This document shows, piece by piece, positions 1-8,430 of a stretch of 64,000 nt of DNA. The translations under genes and the position numbers were made by a program. This DNA comes from Streptomyces lunaelactis (GTDB lineage Bacteria > Actinomycetota > Actinomycetes > Streptomycetales > Streptomycetaceae): positions 5,952,001 to 6,016,000 of the forward strand of contig NZ_CP026304.1 of the NCBI RefSeq assembly GCF_003054555.1, given 5' to 3'. A model generated the notes under the pieces. That model saw only the letters and a program-made list of their open reading frames with translations, searched no databases and had not been told where the DNA came from. Each line of letters starts with the position of its first letter. Position 1 is the first letter of the stretch.

Positions 1-1843
1 CGACCAGGTCACCGCGCCAGGTGTGGATGATGTCCACGGCCACCTTGAGCGTGCTCGGGGCGTTGCCCGTGCGGCCGGAGACCGTGACCGTCGAGGTGAC
101 CGCACCGGCGTTGTCCGGGATGGAGACGTCGGTGGTGTTCTCGAAGACGGTGCCCGGGTCGGGGTCGCCGCCGCCGGGGCGGCCGCCGACGTTGATGCCG
201 GCCCACGCGTCGGTCACGGCCTTGACCTCGGCGCTGGTGGCTCCGTACAGCTCCGTCGCGACCGCGATGGTGCCGGTGCGGGCGGCCGCGTAGTTGGTCG
301 TGGAGTTGAACTTCGTGGTGAGCGCCTTGAACCAGATCAGCGAGGCCTTGTCGCGGCCGATGCCGGTCACGGGCAGACCGTCGGAGGTCGGCGAGTCGTA
401 GCTGACGTCGTTGATGGTCTTGGCGCCGCTGCCCTCGGAGAGCAGGTAGTACCAGTGGTTCGCCGGGCCCGAGGAGTAGTGGACGTCGATCCCGCCGATG
501 CCCGAGTACCAGGCGTCTTTGGACGCGCCGTCCTTGCTCGGCTTGTCCATGTAGCGCAGCGGGGTGCCGTCGCCGTTGATGTCGATCTTCTCGCCGACCA
601 GGTAGTCACCCTTGTCCTGGGCGCTGTTGGCGTAGAACTCGACGGCCGCGGCGAAGATGTCGGAGGTCGCCTCGTTGAGACCACCGGACTCGCCGCTGTA
701 GACGAGCTTCGCGGTGGCGGCGGTGACGCCGTGCGTCATCTCGTGCGCGGCCACGTCGATCGAGGTGAGCGGCTTGGCGTTGCCCGAGCCGTCGCCGTAC
801 GTCATGCAGAAGCAGCTGTCCTGCCAGAACGCGTTGACGTAGTTGTTGCCGTAGTGGACCCGGGAGTACGCGCCGACGCCGTCACCGCGGATGCCGGAGC
901 GGCCGTGGACGTTCTTGTAGTAGTCCCAGGTGATCCCGGCGCCGAACGCGGCGTCGGCACCCGCGGTCTCCAAGTTGGAGGCCTGGCCGTTGCCCCAGAT
1001 GTCGTCGGGGCCCGAGAACAGCGTCCCGGTGCCGGAGGTGCCGCGGTTGAGGTTGTACGTCTTGGTGCTGCCGCGGCCGGCGTCGGTCAGGTTGTAGGTC
1101 GAGCCCGATTGGGTCGAGCCGAGGGTGACCTGGCCGCTGTACTGGGTGTTGCCGGTGCCGTTCTCGACCGCCTGCCACTCGAAGAGCTTCGCCCCGGTGG
1201 TGGCGTCGGTGACGACGTGCAGCTCGTTCGGGGTGCCGTCGTGCTGGATGCCGCCGACGACGGTCTCGTACGCGAGGGCCGGCGTGCCCTTCGCCATCCA
1301 GACCACCTTGCGCGGCGCGCGGTCGGCCTTGGTCTTCGCCGAACCCTCCGCCTTGGCCGCACCCAGCGCCTGCTTCTCGGCGGTGGCCGGGGCGACGTCG
1401 GCGCTGGTGTCCACGTTCTTGAGGACGGCCGCCGACGCCTTGGTGACCGACTCGGTGGCGCCCGCCTTGGTCTCGGCGACCACGAGGTCGCCGCCGAGGA
1501 CCGGGAGTCCGGCGTAGGTGCGCTCGTAGCGGGTGTGCGTGGTGCCGTCGCGGTCCTGCGTGACGTCCCGGACGACGAGCTTCTCCTGGGCGGTGAGGCC
1601 CAGTTCCTTGGCGGTGGCCGCCGTGGTGGCGCTCTGCTTGCGTATCAGCTCCGCGCGCTGGGCGGGGGAGAGGGTCAGCGGCAGGGCGCCGGGGTCGGCC
1701 TTCCCCGCTTTCGCCGCCGCCGGCACGGCGGTTGACGCCGGGTCGGCCGAGGAGGTGCCGGTCTGGAAGCCGACCGCGAGGAGGGCTGCGGTGGCTATGA
1801 GAGCTCCGGTCGCTGTGGCGCGCCGGCGAGGCGTGGGTCTCAC
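1..1843 (-). CDS. Secreted M4-family (thermolysin-like) neutral zinc metalloprotease, 3' end outside window
   Basis: About 614 residues are visible. The GTG start at 1843-1841 is preceded by AAGGAG and opens a basic then hydrophobic signal peptide (MRPTPRRRATATGALIATAA). A propeptide (FTP/PepSY type) follows, then the catalytic domain with the zinc motif HEMTH at about 745-731, in frame with the start, and the downstream GGLNEATSDIFA segment that supplies the third zinc ligand (Glu). After the catalytic domain comes a Gly/Pro linker (GGRPGGGDPDPGT) and the beginning of a P-type proprotein-convertase-like beta domain (ENTTDVSIPDNAG, ending in IIHTWRGDLV) that is cut by the window edge. Family members are secreted as zymogens and cleave on the N-side of hydrophobic residues. 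The family call is firm; the natural substrate is unknown. Confidence 0.95.
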   Translation of the reverse strand, partial: MRPTPRRRATATGALIATAALLAVGFQTGTSSADPASTAVPAAAKAGKADPGALPLTLSPAQRAELIRKQSATTAATAKELGLTAQEKLVVRDVTQDRDGTTHTRYERTYAGLPVLGGDLVVAETKAGATESVTKASAAVLKNVDTSADVAPATAEKQALGAAKAEGSAKTKADRAPRKVVWMAKGTPALAYETVVGGIQHDGTPNELHVVTDATTGAKLFEWQAVENGTGNTQYSGQVTLGSTQSGSTYNLTDAGRGSTKTYNLNRGTSGTGTLFSGPDDIWGNGQASNLETAGADAAFGAGITWDYYKNVHGRSGIRGDGVGAYSRVHYGNNYVNAFWQDSCFCMTYGDGSGNAKPLTSIDVAAHEMTHGVTAATAKLVYSGESGGLNEATSDIFAAAVEFYANSAQDKGDYLVGEKIDINGDGTPLRYMDKPSKDGASKDAWYSGIGGIDVHYSSGPANHWYYLLSEGSGAKTINDVSYDSPTSDGLPVTGIGRDKASLIWFKALTTKFNSTTNYAAARTGTIAVATELYGATSAEVKAVTDAWAGINVGGRPGGGDPDPGTVFENTTDVSIPDNAGAVTSTVTVSGRTGNAPSTLKVAVDIIHTWRGDLV

Positions 1844-2310
1844 GCGAACTCCTTCTGCGAGGGGGGTACCGGTCGGCTGGGTGGGGCCGGCCGGGCAGAG
1901 CATGCGGAGCACATGTGGAGCGTGGATCGCAGGAAGAGTGGCAGCAGTGAACGGTTGCTGTCAGGACCGCGTCAACAAGTTGGCCGGAAATCGTCCGCTG
2001 CCCGATTGGTCATGTTCGTTAAGCGGACGTTTCGTCGATCATCACCGCGACGCCGTCGAACGTTCGCGCAGGCCGGACTCAGCGAGTGTTTCGAGGTTCA
2101 TCCCCAACTCGTGCTGTGTGAACGGGGTGTTGAGTGCGGGCTGGTTCCCGGTCGTGGCGATCACCTCGAACTGTGGCTCGTTCCGGGCGCCCGTGCGGCA
2201 GCGGAAGCGAGGGGCCCTGCGGCGGCAGTGAAGGTGAACTCCAAGTGAACAGATGGACCGGGAAGTGATCGGCCCGCTTTCCGGGGGAGGGCGCTTCGTA
2301 TGCTGCATAG
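1844..2310. other. Intergenic region between protease and ArsR-type regulator
   Basis: This 467-nt stretch separates two divergent genes and must hold the promoters of both. Short open frames here have no recognisable product and no good ribosome-binding site. The only structured signal I can point to is the small inverted repeat at its right end, listed separately. Confidence 0.6.
2299..2309. promoter_or_regulatory. Candidate ArsR operator abutting the regulator's start codon
   Basis: TATGC-T-GCATA is a perfect 5-bp inverted repeat directly before the ATG at 2311. ArsR/SmtB repressors commonly bind short AT-containing inverted repeats over their own promoter or start. A related element (ATAGAGGC, 4-bp gap, GCCTATAT) occurs at about 2779-2798, between this gene's terminator and pstS. 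That would fit shared control, but this is inference from short motifs. Confidence 0.35.
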
Positions 2311-2682
2311 ATGAGTGTCTTTATACCGGGCCCGCAATCGGGCGAGGGGGTCACCGGGCCGTGCGCACCCTCGCTGACCGCACCCCTCGCGGACCGTGAG
2401 CAGGTCCAGCGCACCGCCCGCGTGCTGAAGGCGATCGCCGACCCCACCCGGCTGCAGCTGCTGCACCTGATACAGACCGCGCCCGGCGGTGAGGCCTGCG
2501 TCGGCAACCTCACCGAGAAGCTCGGGCTGCGGCAGCCGACCATAAGCCACCATCTGAAGACCATGGCCACGGCCGGCCTGCTGTCGCGCGAGAAGCGCGG
2601 CACCTGGGTCTGGTACTCGGTCGACCGGGTGGGCATGGAAGCCGTACGGCGGATCCTGAGCTCACCCGTCGCTTCCCTCTGA
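2311..2682 (+). CDS. ArsR/SmtB-family winged-helix repressor
   Basis: A 123-residue protein with the ArsR fold: a helix around VLKAIADPTRLQLLHLI, recognition helix RQPTISHHLKTM, and wing EKRGTWVWYSVD. The metal-site position reads EACVGNL, so only one of the two cysteines of the classical CVC arsenite box is present. The inducer could therefore differ from arsenite, or the site may be completed by other residues. It is followed by a convincing terminator (2728-2760) and then pstSCAB, so it is a separate transcript from the importer. As first gene of the phosphate/arsenic locus it is a plausible regulator of that locus. The family is certain; target and ligand are inferred. Confidence 0.85.
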   Translation: MSVFIPGPQSGEGVTGPCAPSLTAPLADREQVQRTARVLKAIADPTRLQLLHLIQTAPGGEACVGNLTEKLGLRQPTISHHLKTMATAGLLSREKRGTWVWYSVDRVGMEAVRRILSSPVASL

Positions 2683-2727
2683 AGACGGCCTGGGCGGAGA
2701 CTCAAGCGCTTTCCGAAACGCACGCCT

Positions 2728-2760
2728 GAGGGTGGAGGGAAATAGCTTCCGCCCTCTTTT
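2728..2760 (+). terminator. Rho-independent terminator after the ArsR gene
   Basis: GAGGGTGGAGG (2728-2738) pairs with CTTCCGCCCTC (2746-2756), with G-U wobbles across a 7-nt loop, and is followed directly by TTTT. This separates the regulator from the downstream pst operon. Confidence 0.75.
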
Positions 2761-2825
2761 CTATGCGCCCGACATGCACATAGAGGCGATTGCCTATATA
2801 GATGCACAGCTATAGTTCCCGACTG

Positions 2826-2858
2826 GGTCACCGTTTGTACACCGTGGATTCATATAGT
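2826..2858 (+). promoter_or_regulatory. Candidate PHO box (PhoP direct repeats) upstream of pstS
   Basis: Three adjacent 11-bp units resemble the Streptomyces PHO-box unit (G-T/G-TCAYYYR-SS): GGTCACCGTTT (2826-2836), GTACACCGTGG (2837-2847) and the weaker ATTCATATAGT (2848-2858). They lie about 90-120 nt before the pstS start. Phosphate-limitation control by PhoR-PhoP is expected for pst operons in this genus. The match was made by eye. Confidence 0.5.
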
Positions 2859-2948
2859 CAAAGTTCGATCCAAGGTGTGAGGGGGTCTCCCGTACCGGCC
2901 CCTCGGATGCCGGCTTCGACACCGGCCCGACCTCAAGGATCGAGAAAA

Positions 2949-3926
2949 GTGAACGCAGCCAGTGGTTCCAGAAGGTTTGCCGGGCCCGCCGCGCTGGCCT
3001 TCGCCGCAGCACTGACGCTGAGCGCCTGCGGGGGCGGGGATTCGGGCAGCACCTCGGGCTCCGCTGTGAGCGAAGAACTGTCGGGCAAGGTCACGGTGGA
3101 CGGCTCCAGCACGGTCGCACCACTGAGTACGGCCGCCGCCGAACTCTTCGCCGAGGAGCAGCCCAAGGTCCAGGTCACCGTGGGCACCTCCGGCACCGGC
3201 GGCGGCTTCGAGAAGTTCTGCAACGGCGAGACCGACATCTCCGACGCCTCCCGCCCCATCGAGCCCGACGAGAAGGCCGCCTGCGACAAGAAGGGCATCA
3301 CGTACGACGAACTCACCGTCGCCAATGACGCGCTGACCGTCGTGGTGAACAAGGACGCCGACTGGGTCGACTGCCTGACCGTCGCCCAGCTGAAGAAGAT
3401 CTGGGAACCCAAGTCCACGGTCAACAACTGGAACCAGGTCGACCCCACGTTCCCGAGCGTGCCGCTGAAGCTCTTCGGCGCGGGCACCGACTCGGGCACC
3501 TTCGACTACTTCACCGAGGTGATCAACGGCGAGGAAGGCGCGTCCCGCACCGACTACAGCCCGACCGAGGACGACAACGTCACGGTGCAGGGCGTCGCCG
3601 GATCCGACGGCGGCATGGGCTACTTCGGCTTCTCCTACTTCGAGGAGAACCAGGACAAGCTCAAGGCCCTGAAGATCAACGCCGGTGACGGCTGCGTGGC
3701 GCCCGGTGTGGAGACCGCGCAGAACGGCACGTACAAGCCGCTGTCCCGTCCACTGTTCATCTACCCGAGCGCCAAGGCTCTGGAGCGCCCGGAGGCCGAG
3801 GGGTACGTCGAGTACTACGTCGAGAACAACCAGGACATCGCCAAGGACGCCAAGTTCATCCCGCTCAACGCCACGCAGGAGAAGGAGCTCCAGGCCGACC
3901 TCGAGAAGCTGAAGTCGAGCCAGTGA
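2949..3926 (+). CDS. pstS: PstS, phosphate ABC transporter substrate-binding lipoprotein
   Basis: The 325-residue protein starts at GTG 2949, preceded by AAGGA, which gives a clean lipoprotein signal ending in LTLSAC. Upstream in-frame starts would only add a non-signal leader. Phosphate-contact loops are visible: DGSSTVAPL, VGTSGTGGGF and ISDASRPI; later GAGTDSGTFDYF and the C-terminal FIYPSAKALERPEAEGYVEYY are typical of the family. It binds phosphate outside the membrane for PstCAB. Its sequence type differs clearly from the second PstS in this window (8431-9555). It overlaps pstC by 3 bp (GTGA junction). An unusually phosphate-selective importer in an arsenic locus would limit arsenate entry; that role is inferred from context. 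Confidence 0.93.
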   Translation: MNAASGSRRFAGPAALAFAAALTLSACGGGDSGSTSGSAVSEELSGKVTVDGSSTVAPLSTAAAELFAEEQPKVQVTVGTSGTGGGFEKFCNGETDISDASRPIEPDEKAACDKKGITYDELTVANDALTVVVNKDADWVDCLTVAQLKKIWEPKSTVNNWNQVDPTFPSVPLKLFGAGTDSGTFDYFTEVINGEEGASRTDYSPTEDDNVTVQGVAGSDGGMGYFGFSYFEENQDKLKALKINAGDGCVAPGVETAQNGTYKPLSRPLFIYPSAKALERPEAEGYVEYYVENNQDIAKDAKFIPLNATQEKELQADLEKLKSSQ

Positions 3927-4864
3927 CTGCGCCCGTCCCACCGTCCCCCGCAGGGACTCGCTCCCTGCGGCGGGCCCGGCCACACTACGGCGAGGCGGTC
4001 ATCAAGGCGCTGCTGTTCCTGGCAGCCCTGGTCTCGGTCGGCACCACGGTCGGGATCGTGGTGGCGCTCATCCCGCCGACCGCCGACTTCTTCCAGAGGG
4101 TCGGTGTGTGGGAGTTCCTCTCCGGCACCGAGTGGACCGCCCTGTTCTCCGACCCCAAGTACGGCGTCCTGCCCCTGCTGACGGCCACAGTGCTGATCAC
4201 CGTCATCGCGCTGATCGTGGCGATCCCCATCGGCCTGGGGGCCGCCGTCTATCTCAGCGAGTACGCGAGCCGGCGCACGCGCGGCATCTTCAAGCCGATT
4301 CTGGAGATCCTGGCCGGTATCCCCACCGTGGTCTACGGCTTCTTCGCGTTCGCCTTCATCACCCCACTGCTCCAGGACCACTGGCCCTTCGGCGACCCGC
4401 CCGAGGTCAAGAACGCCCTGTCCGCCGGGCTCGTGATGGGTGTCATGATCGTGCCGACCATCGCCTCCCTCTCTGAGGACGCGATGTCGGCCGTCCCGTA
4501 CTCGCTGCGCGACGGCGCCTATGCGCTGGGCTCCGGCAAGCGCACTGTCTCGGTACGGGTCGTCATGCCGGCCGCGCTGTCCGGCATCGTTGCCGCCTTC
4601 GTCCTCGGTGTCTCCCGCGCGCTCGGCGAGACCATGATCGTGCTGATCGCGGCGGGCGCGAAGCCCGATCTGACCCTCAATCCGCTGCATGAGATGCAGA
4701 CGATGACCGCCTTCATCGCGGGCGCGGCGTCCGGTGACGTCTCGACGGCGTCCTTCGAGTACAAGACCATCTTTGCCGTCGGCGCACTGCTGTTCCTGCT
4801 GACCTTCGTGATGAACGTGATCAGCATCCGTCTGGTGCGCAAGTACCGCGAGGTGTACGAATGA
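3923..4864 (+). CDS. pstC: PstC, phosphate ABC transporter permease
   Basis: The 313-residue inner-membrane protein begins at GTG 3923, overlapping the pstS stop. About six membrane segments are seen, beginning ALLFLAALVSVGTTVGIVVAL, with the conserved segment EILAGIPTVVYGFFAFAF and the ATPase-coupling loop with GAYALGSGKRTVSVRVVMPAA and SRALGET. Together with PstA it forms the phosphate channel. The stop overlaps the pstA start (ATGA), indicating translational coupling. Confidence 0.93.
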   Translation: MTAPVPPSPAGTRSLRRARPHYGEAVIKALLFLAALVSVGTTVGIVVALIPPTADFFQRVGVWEFLSGTEWTALFSDPKYGVLPLLTATVLITVIALIVAIPIGLGAAVYLSEYASRRTRGIFKPILEILAGIPTVVYGFFAFAFITPLLQDHWPFGDPPEVKNALSAGLVMGVMIVPTIASLSEDAMSAVPYSLRDGAYALGSGKRTVSVRVVMPAALSGIVAAFVLGVSRALGETMIVLIAAGAKPDLTLNPLHEMQTMTAFIAGAASGDVSTASFEYKTIFAVGALLFLLTFVMNVISIRLVRKYREVYE

Positions 4865-5769
4865 GCGTCGTGGGCGACCCGATCGCACCACCGGCCCCCG
4901 TGCCGGGCCGCAAGCTGGCGGGCCCGCGCTTCCGCCCGGGCGAAGCCGCCTTCCGCTGGCTTCTGTTCTCCTGCCTGGCCATCAGCATTGCGTTCCTCGG
5001 TGTGCTGTTGATCTACGTCCTGGTCGCCGCGTGGCCGCGGCTGGACTCCCGGCTGTGGACCAACTTCCCCTCGATCCGCCGCCCCGAGAGAGCGGGTGCC
5101 CAGTCGGCGATCTTCGGCACGATCTGGGTGATCTCCTTCACCGCGCTGTTCTGCCTGCCGACCGGAATCATGGCGGCGATCTATCTGGAGGAGTACGCCA
5201 ATCCCGACCGCTGGTACAACCGGCTGATCGAGCTGAACATCCAGAACCTCGCCGCGGTCCCCTCGATCATCTACGGCATCCTGGGACTCGGCCTGCTCGC
5301 CCGCCAACTCGGCCTCGGCACAACGGTGTTGACGGCATCGCTCACTCTGTCACTGCTGGTGCTGCCCATCGTGATCATCTCGGCGCGGGAAGCCATCAGA
5401 GCCGTACCGCAGTCAATCCGGCAGGCTTCGCTGGCTCTGGGGGCGACGCGGTGGCAGACCGTACGGCGCCAGGTCCTGCCCGCCGCTGTCCCAGGCATCG
5501 CGACCGGATCGATCCTCGCCCTGTCCCGGGCGATCGGCGAGGCCGCACCCGTGATCATGCTCGGCGCGGTCACCTATGTTGCGTTCAACCCCGAGGGGCT
5601 GGGGAGCGCGTACACCGTGCTGCCCGTGCAGATCTACGGCTGGATCAGCCAGTCCCGTGAGGAGTTCCACCACCTGGCAGCCGCGGCTATCGTGATCCTG
5701 CTGGGCCTGCTGCTCGCGATGAACGCCACCGCCATCTGGCTCCGCAACCACTACAGCAAGCGCTGGTGA
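4861..5769 (+). CDS. pstA: PstA, phosphate ABC transporter permease
   Basis: This 302-residue membrane protein starts at ATG 4861 within an ATGA overlap with pstC. It shows the PstA pattern: a long first helix ([20 protein letters not shown]), a periplasmic stretch, [20 protein letters not shown], and the coupling loop [19 protein letters not shown] followed by [14 protein letters not shown]. It pairs with PstC. Its own stop overlaps the pstB GTG start by 4 bp. Confidence 0.93.
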   Translation: MSVVGDPIAPPAPVPGRKLAGPRFRPGEAAFRWLLFSCLAISIAFLGVLLIYVLVAAWPRLDSRLWTNFPSIRRPERAGAQSAIFGTIWVISFTALFCLPTGIMAAIYLEEYANPDRWYNRLIELNIQNLAAVPSIIYGILGLGLLARQLGLGTTVLTASLTLSLLVLPIVIISAREAIRAVPQSIRQASLALGATRWQTVRRQVLPAAVPGIATGSILALSRAIGEAAPVIMLGAVTYVAFNPEGLGSAYTVLPVQIYGWISQSREEFHHLAAAAIVILLGLLLAMNATAIWLRNHYSKRW

Positions 5770-6635
5770 CCGCCATGACAAAGGACGACACCCCCGAGAG
5801 CCACGGTTTCTCGATCGCGCTCGGTGGCCGGCGGCACGGCAGGCCGTCGCCCTCGCTGGACAACCCGGTCTTCCAGATCGCCGATCTGGATGTCTGGTAC
5901 GGCGACCACCAGGCCGTACGCGATGTCACGCTGACCGTCGGCAGCCGTCAGATCACCTCGATGATCGGCCCCTCCGGCTGTGGCAAGTCCACGGTGATCC
6001 GCTGTCTGAACCGGATGAACGACCTGATCCCCGGCGCCCGTGTCACCGGGAAGGTCGCGTACTACGGGGAGAGTCTGTACGACGCCGAGGTCGACCCGAT
6101 CGAGGTCCGGCGGCGGATCGGCATGGTCTTCCAGAAGCCGAACCCCTTCCCGAAGTCGGTCTACGACAACGTTGCGTACGGGCCGCGGGTGAACGGTGTG
6201 AAGGGCAATCTCGACGATCTCGTCGAAGAAGCCCTGACCGGAGCGGCGCTGTGGGACGAGGTCAAGGACAAGCTGAAGGCGAGTGCGCTTGCGCTGTCCG
6301 GCGGCCAGCAGCAGCGGCTCTGCATCGCCCGCGCCATCGCGGTGAAGCCCGAGGTGATCCTGATGGACGAGCCGTGTTCCGCGCTGGACCCGATCGCCAC
6401 CGCCAAGATCGAGGACCTGATGGCGGAACTGGCCTCGCAGTTCACGATCGTCATCGTCACCCACAACATGCAGCAGGCCGCCCGTATCTCCGACTACACC
6501 GCTTTCTTCACCGCGGACGTCGACGAGGAGGGGGTGCGCCACGGCCGTCTCGCCGAGTACGACACCACGGTGACGATCTTTGAGAACCCGGCCGACCAGC
6601 GCACCGAGGACTACATCACCGGTCGTTTCGGCTAG
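5766..6635 (+). CDS. pstB: PstB, phosphate ABC transporter ATPase
   Basis: The 289-residue ATPase is coupled to pstA by a GTGA overlap; an ATG at 5775 is an alternative start. Walker A is GPSGCGKST, the signature is [14 protein letters not shown], Walker B with catalytic Glu is [13 protein letters not shown], and the switch His is in [10 protein letters not shown]. It carries roughly 40 residues ahead of the core domain, more than a minimal PstB. Its TAG stop lies inside the left arm of the palindrome at 6632-6684. No phoU is linked, so this is a lean secondary Pst system rather than the housekeeping locus. Confidence 0.94.
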   Translation: MTAMTKDDTPESHGFSIALGGRRHGRPSPSLDNPVFQIADLDVWYGDHQAVRDVTLTVGSRQITSMIGPSGCGKSTVIRCLNRMNDLIPGARVTGKVAYYGESLYDAEVDPIEVRRRIGMVFQKPNPFPKSVYDNVAYGPRVNGVKGNLDDLVEEALTGAALWDEVKDKLKASALALSGGQQQRLCIARAIAVKPEVILMDEPCSALDPIATAKIEDLMAELASQFTIVIVTHNMQQAARISDYTAFFTADVDEEGVRHGRLAEYDTTVTIFENPADQRTEDYITGRFG

Positions 6636-6684
6636 GCCGTGTCTGACACATAGCGCCAGACGGGATTTGTCAGACACGGCCTAG
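6632..6684. repeat. 53-bp element with perfect 17-bp inverted repeats between pstB and arsC
   Basis: CTAGGCCGTGTCTGACA (6632-6648) is repeated perfectly inverted at 6668-6684, around a 19-nt centre. The pstB stop (TAG 6633-6635) and the arsC stop (cta 6681-6683) both lie in the outer CTAG of the arms. It can work as a bidirectional terminator for the convergent genes, but there is no T-run. The CTAG ends look like a 4-bp target duplication around 13-bp terminal repeats, so a MITE or collapsed IS5-type element is an equally good reading. Confidence 0.8.
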
Positions 6685-7175
6685 GAGGTCCGGGTGCCAC
6701 CAGCGCGGCGCTTCGCGGCCTCGGCGTCGATCTCGGCGATCAGGCCCTCGACGAGCCTCTTGATCTCGTCGCGGATGGGGCGTACGGCCTCGACGCCCTG
6801 CCCGGCCGGGTCCTCCAGCTGCCAGTCCAGGTAGCGCTTGCCGGGGAAGACCGGGCAGGTGTCGCCGCAGCCCATGGTGATGCAGACGTCGGACTCGCGG
6901 ACGGCGTCGATCGTGAGGATCTTCGGGGTTTCGGCGGAGATGTCGATGCCGGCCTCCTTCATCGCCTCGACCGCGGCCGGGTTCACGGCGTCGCCGGGGT
7001 TGGATCCCGCGGAGCGGACCTCTATCCGGTCCCCGGCCAGGTGGGTCAGCCAGGCGGCCGCCATCTGGGAGCGTCCGGCGTTGTGGACACAGACGAACAG
7101 CACGGAGGCGGCAGGGGTGGAGGACATCGGTTCTTCTTCCGGATCAGGAAGGGCGGGGAGCGGTGGGGTGGACAT
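6681..7175 (-). CDS. arsC: ArsC, thioredoxin-coupled arsenate reductase (low-molecular-weight phosphatase fold)
   Basis: A protein of 164 residues from the ATG at 7175, which has GGAGGGGG before it; an ATG at 7127 would give 148 residues and starts closer to the conserved fold. The active loop is VCVHNAGRSQM (Cys-X5-Arg-Ser). The relay cysteines lie in MGCGDTCPVFPGK, followed by YLDWQLEDPAGQ, the pattern of the arsenate reductase branch rather than of tyrosine phosphatases. It reduces arsenate to arsenite in the cytoplasm using thioredoxin or a similar thiol. It is divergent from the ArsR at 7251 and close to the aquaporin-type channel, a layout known from aqpS-arsC loci. Confidence 0.92.
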   Translation of the reverse strand: MSTPPLPALPDPEEEPMSSTPAASVLFVCVHNAGRSQMAAAWLTHLAGDRIEVRSAGSNPGDAVNPAAVEAMKEAGIDISAETPKILTIDAVRESDVCITMGCGDTCPVFPGKRYLDWQLEDPAGQGVEAVRPIRDEIKRLVEGLIAEIDAEAAKRRAGGTRTS

Positions 7176-7216
7176 GGGACCCCCTCCGAACGGGCGCTAC
7201 GGCTCAGTCCAGACTG

Positions 7217-7248
7217 GTATCAGCTCTGGATGATGTGACAGTATCAGC
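7217..7248. promoter_or_regulatory. Candidate operator: direct repeat in the arsC/arsR divergent promoter
   Basis: GTATCAGC occurs at 7217-7224 and again at 7241-7248, 24 bp apart, in the 75-nt gap between the divergent arsC and arsR-type genes. Its position over both promoters suits repressor binding. The assignment is by position and repetition only. Confidence 0.35.
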
Positions 7249-7250
7249 CC

Positions 7251-7565
7251 ATGATGACGTCAGTCGACACTGAACTGATCCGGGTGCTGGCCGACCCGCT
7301 CAGGCTCAAGATCGTGACCCTGCTCGCCCGCGAGACGCTCTGTACGACGCACCTGGTCGAGGAGACCGGTGCACGGCAGACCAATCTCTCCAACCACCTG
7401 AAGGTGCTGCGCGAGGCCGGGGTCGTGGAGACCGAGCCCTGCGGACGGTTCACGTACTACCGGCTGAGGCCCGACGTCATCGAGGCGCTCGCCGGTCAGT
7501 TCGCCGACCTGGCCGTGACCGCGCGTGCCACGGCCGATGCGAACCTCAAGCGCTCCTGCCCCTGA
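7251..7565 (+). CDS. ArsR/SmtB-family repressor, divergent from arsC
   Basis: A 104-residue single-domain regulator: LIRVLADPLRLKIVTLLARE, then the metal-site region TLCTTHLVEE, recognition helix ARQTNLSNHLKVLREAG, and wing TEPCGRFTYYRLR. Cysteines at the alpha-3 region (LCTTH), the wing (EPCG) and the C-terminus (KRSC) could form a thiolate sensor, but the classical CVC box is absent, so its sensor site differs from that of the ArsR at 11380-11739. It is expected to repress arsC and its own transcript, which continues into the channel gene 37 nt downstream. An ATG at 7254 is an alternative start. Confidence 0.87.
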   Translation: MMTSVDTELIRVLADPLRLKIVTLLARETLCTTHLVEETGARQTNLSNHLKVLREAGVVETEPCGRFTYYRLRPDVIEALAGQFADLAVTARATADANLKRSCP

Positions 7566-7602
7566 TCACGTTGTCCCGTCGCATCCGCACGGAGGAGTCC
7601 TG

Positions 7603-8388
7603 TTGAGCACCACCCGGGCCGCCCGCCCCGAGACCGCCGCGGAGTCAGTCATGGCCGCCGCAGAGCCCCGGCCCGCGCCGGGCGCCGCACCGCCCCGCAC
7701 GCCGCTGGTCGCCCGGGCCGCCGCCGAACTGGTCGGCACCGCCGCTCTGGTCGCGGTGGTGGTCGGCTCCGGCATCCAGGCCACCGAACTGACCCAGGAC
7801 GTCGGCCTCCAGCTGCTCGCCAATTCCCTGGCCACGGTCTTCGGACTGGGTGTCCTCATCGCTCTGCTCGGCCCGGTCTCCGGTGCGCACTTCAACCCGG
7901 CCGTGACCCTGGCCGAGTGGTGGACCGCCCGCCGCGGGGGCGCCGGCGTCACCGCCCGCGAGGTGGCCGTGTACGTCCCCGCCCAGGTCGCGGGGGCGAT
8001 TGCCGGTGCCGTGCTGGCCGACGCGATGTTCGGCGAGCCGCTGGTCAAGTGGTCCACGCACGACCGCTCCGCCGGCCATCTGCTGCTGGGCGAGGTCGTG
8101 GCAACGGCCGGGCTGATCCTGCTGATCTTCGGACTGGCGCGCACCGACCGCCTGCGTTTCGCACCGGTCGCCATCGCCTCGTACATCGGCGCCGCCTACT
8201 GGTTCACCTCGTCCACCTCGTTCGCCAACCCGGCTGTGACGATCGGCCGCGCGTTCTCCGACACATTCGCCGGCATCGCACCCGGCTCGGTCCCGGGCTT
8301 CATCGGCGCCCAACTGGCCGGTGCCGTGGTCGGGCTGGCCCTGGTGGCGCTCATCTTCATGCAGGGGCGGGCCGATTCGCGGCCGTGA
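7603..8388 (+). CDS. MIP/aquaporin-family channel, probable arsenite channel
   Basis: The TTG at 7603 has GGAGG seven bases upstream and gives 261 residues with a short Ala/Pro-rich cytosolic head. Six membrane segments and the two half-helix NPA motifs are present: HFNPAVTLAEWW and FANPAVTIGRAF. Family members conduct water, glycerol or neutral metalloids. Lying just after an ArsR gene and opposite arsC, it is likely an AqpS-type channel through which arsenite formed by ArsC leaves the cell down its gradient. No Acr3 or ArsB pump is found in the window, which supports this exit route. The MIP family is certain; arsenite as substrate is inferred from neighbours. Confidence 0.85.
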   Translation: MSTTRAARPETAAESVMAAAEPRPAPGAAPPRTPLVARAAAELVGTAALVAVVVGSGIQATELTQDVGLQLLANSLATVFGLGVLIALLGPVSGAHFNPAVTLAEWWTARRGGAGVTAREVAVYVPAQVAGAIAGAVLADAMFGEPLVKWSTHDRSAGHLLLGEVVATAGLILLIFGLARTDRLRFAPVAIASYIGAAYWFTSSTSFANPAVTIGRAFSDTFAGIAPGSVPGFIGAQLAGAVVGLALVALIFMQGRADSRP

Positions 8389-8430
8389 GGGTGACGCCGA
8401 AGGGTGACGCCGAAGCGTGACGCCGACGCG

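Noticed and set aside
23..1735. 570-codon open frame on the plus strand opposite the protease
   Set aside because: It is a GC-rich shadow of the M4 protease on the minus strand, which has the HEMTH motif, signal peptide and ribosome-binding site.
2079..2831. Open frames antisense to the first ArsR gene and into the pstS leader
   Set aside because: They lack ribosome-binding sites and motifs and overlap the better-supported regulator and terminator.
6632..6684. Palindrome as an attachment site for an integrase
   Set aside because: No integrase gene or second att copy is in the window; terminator or miniature element explains it better.
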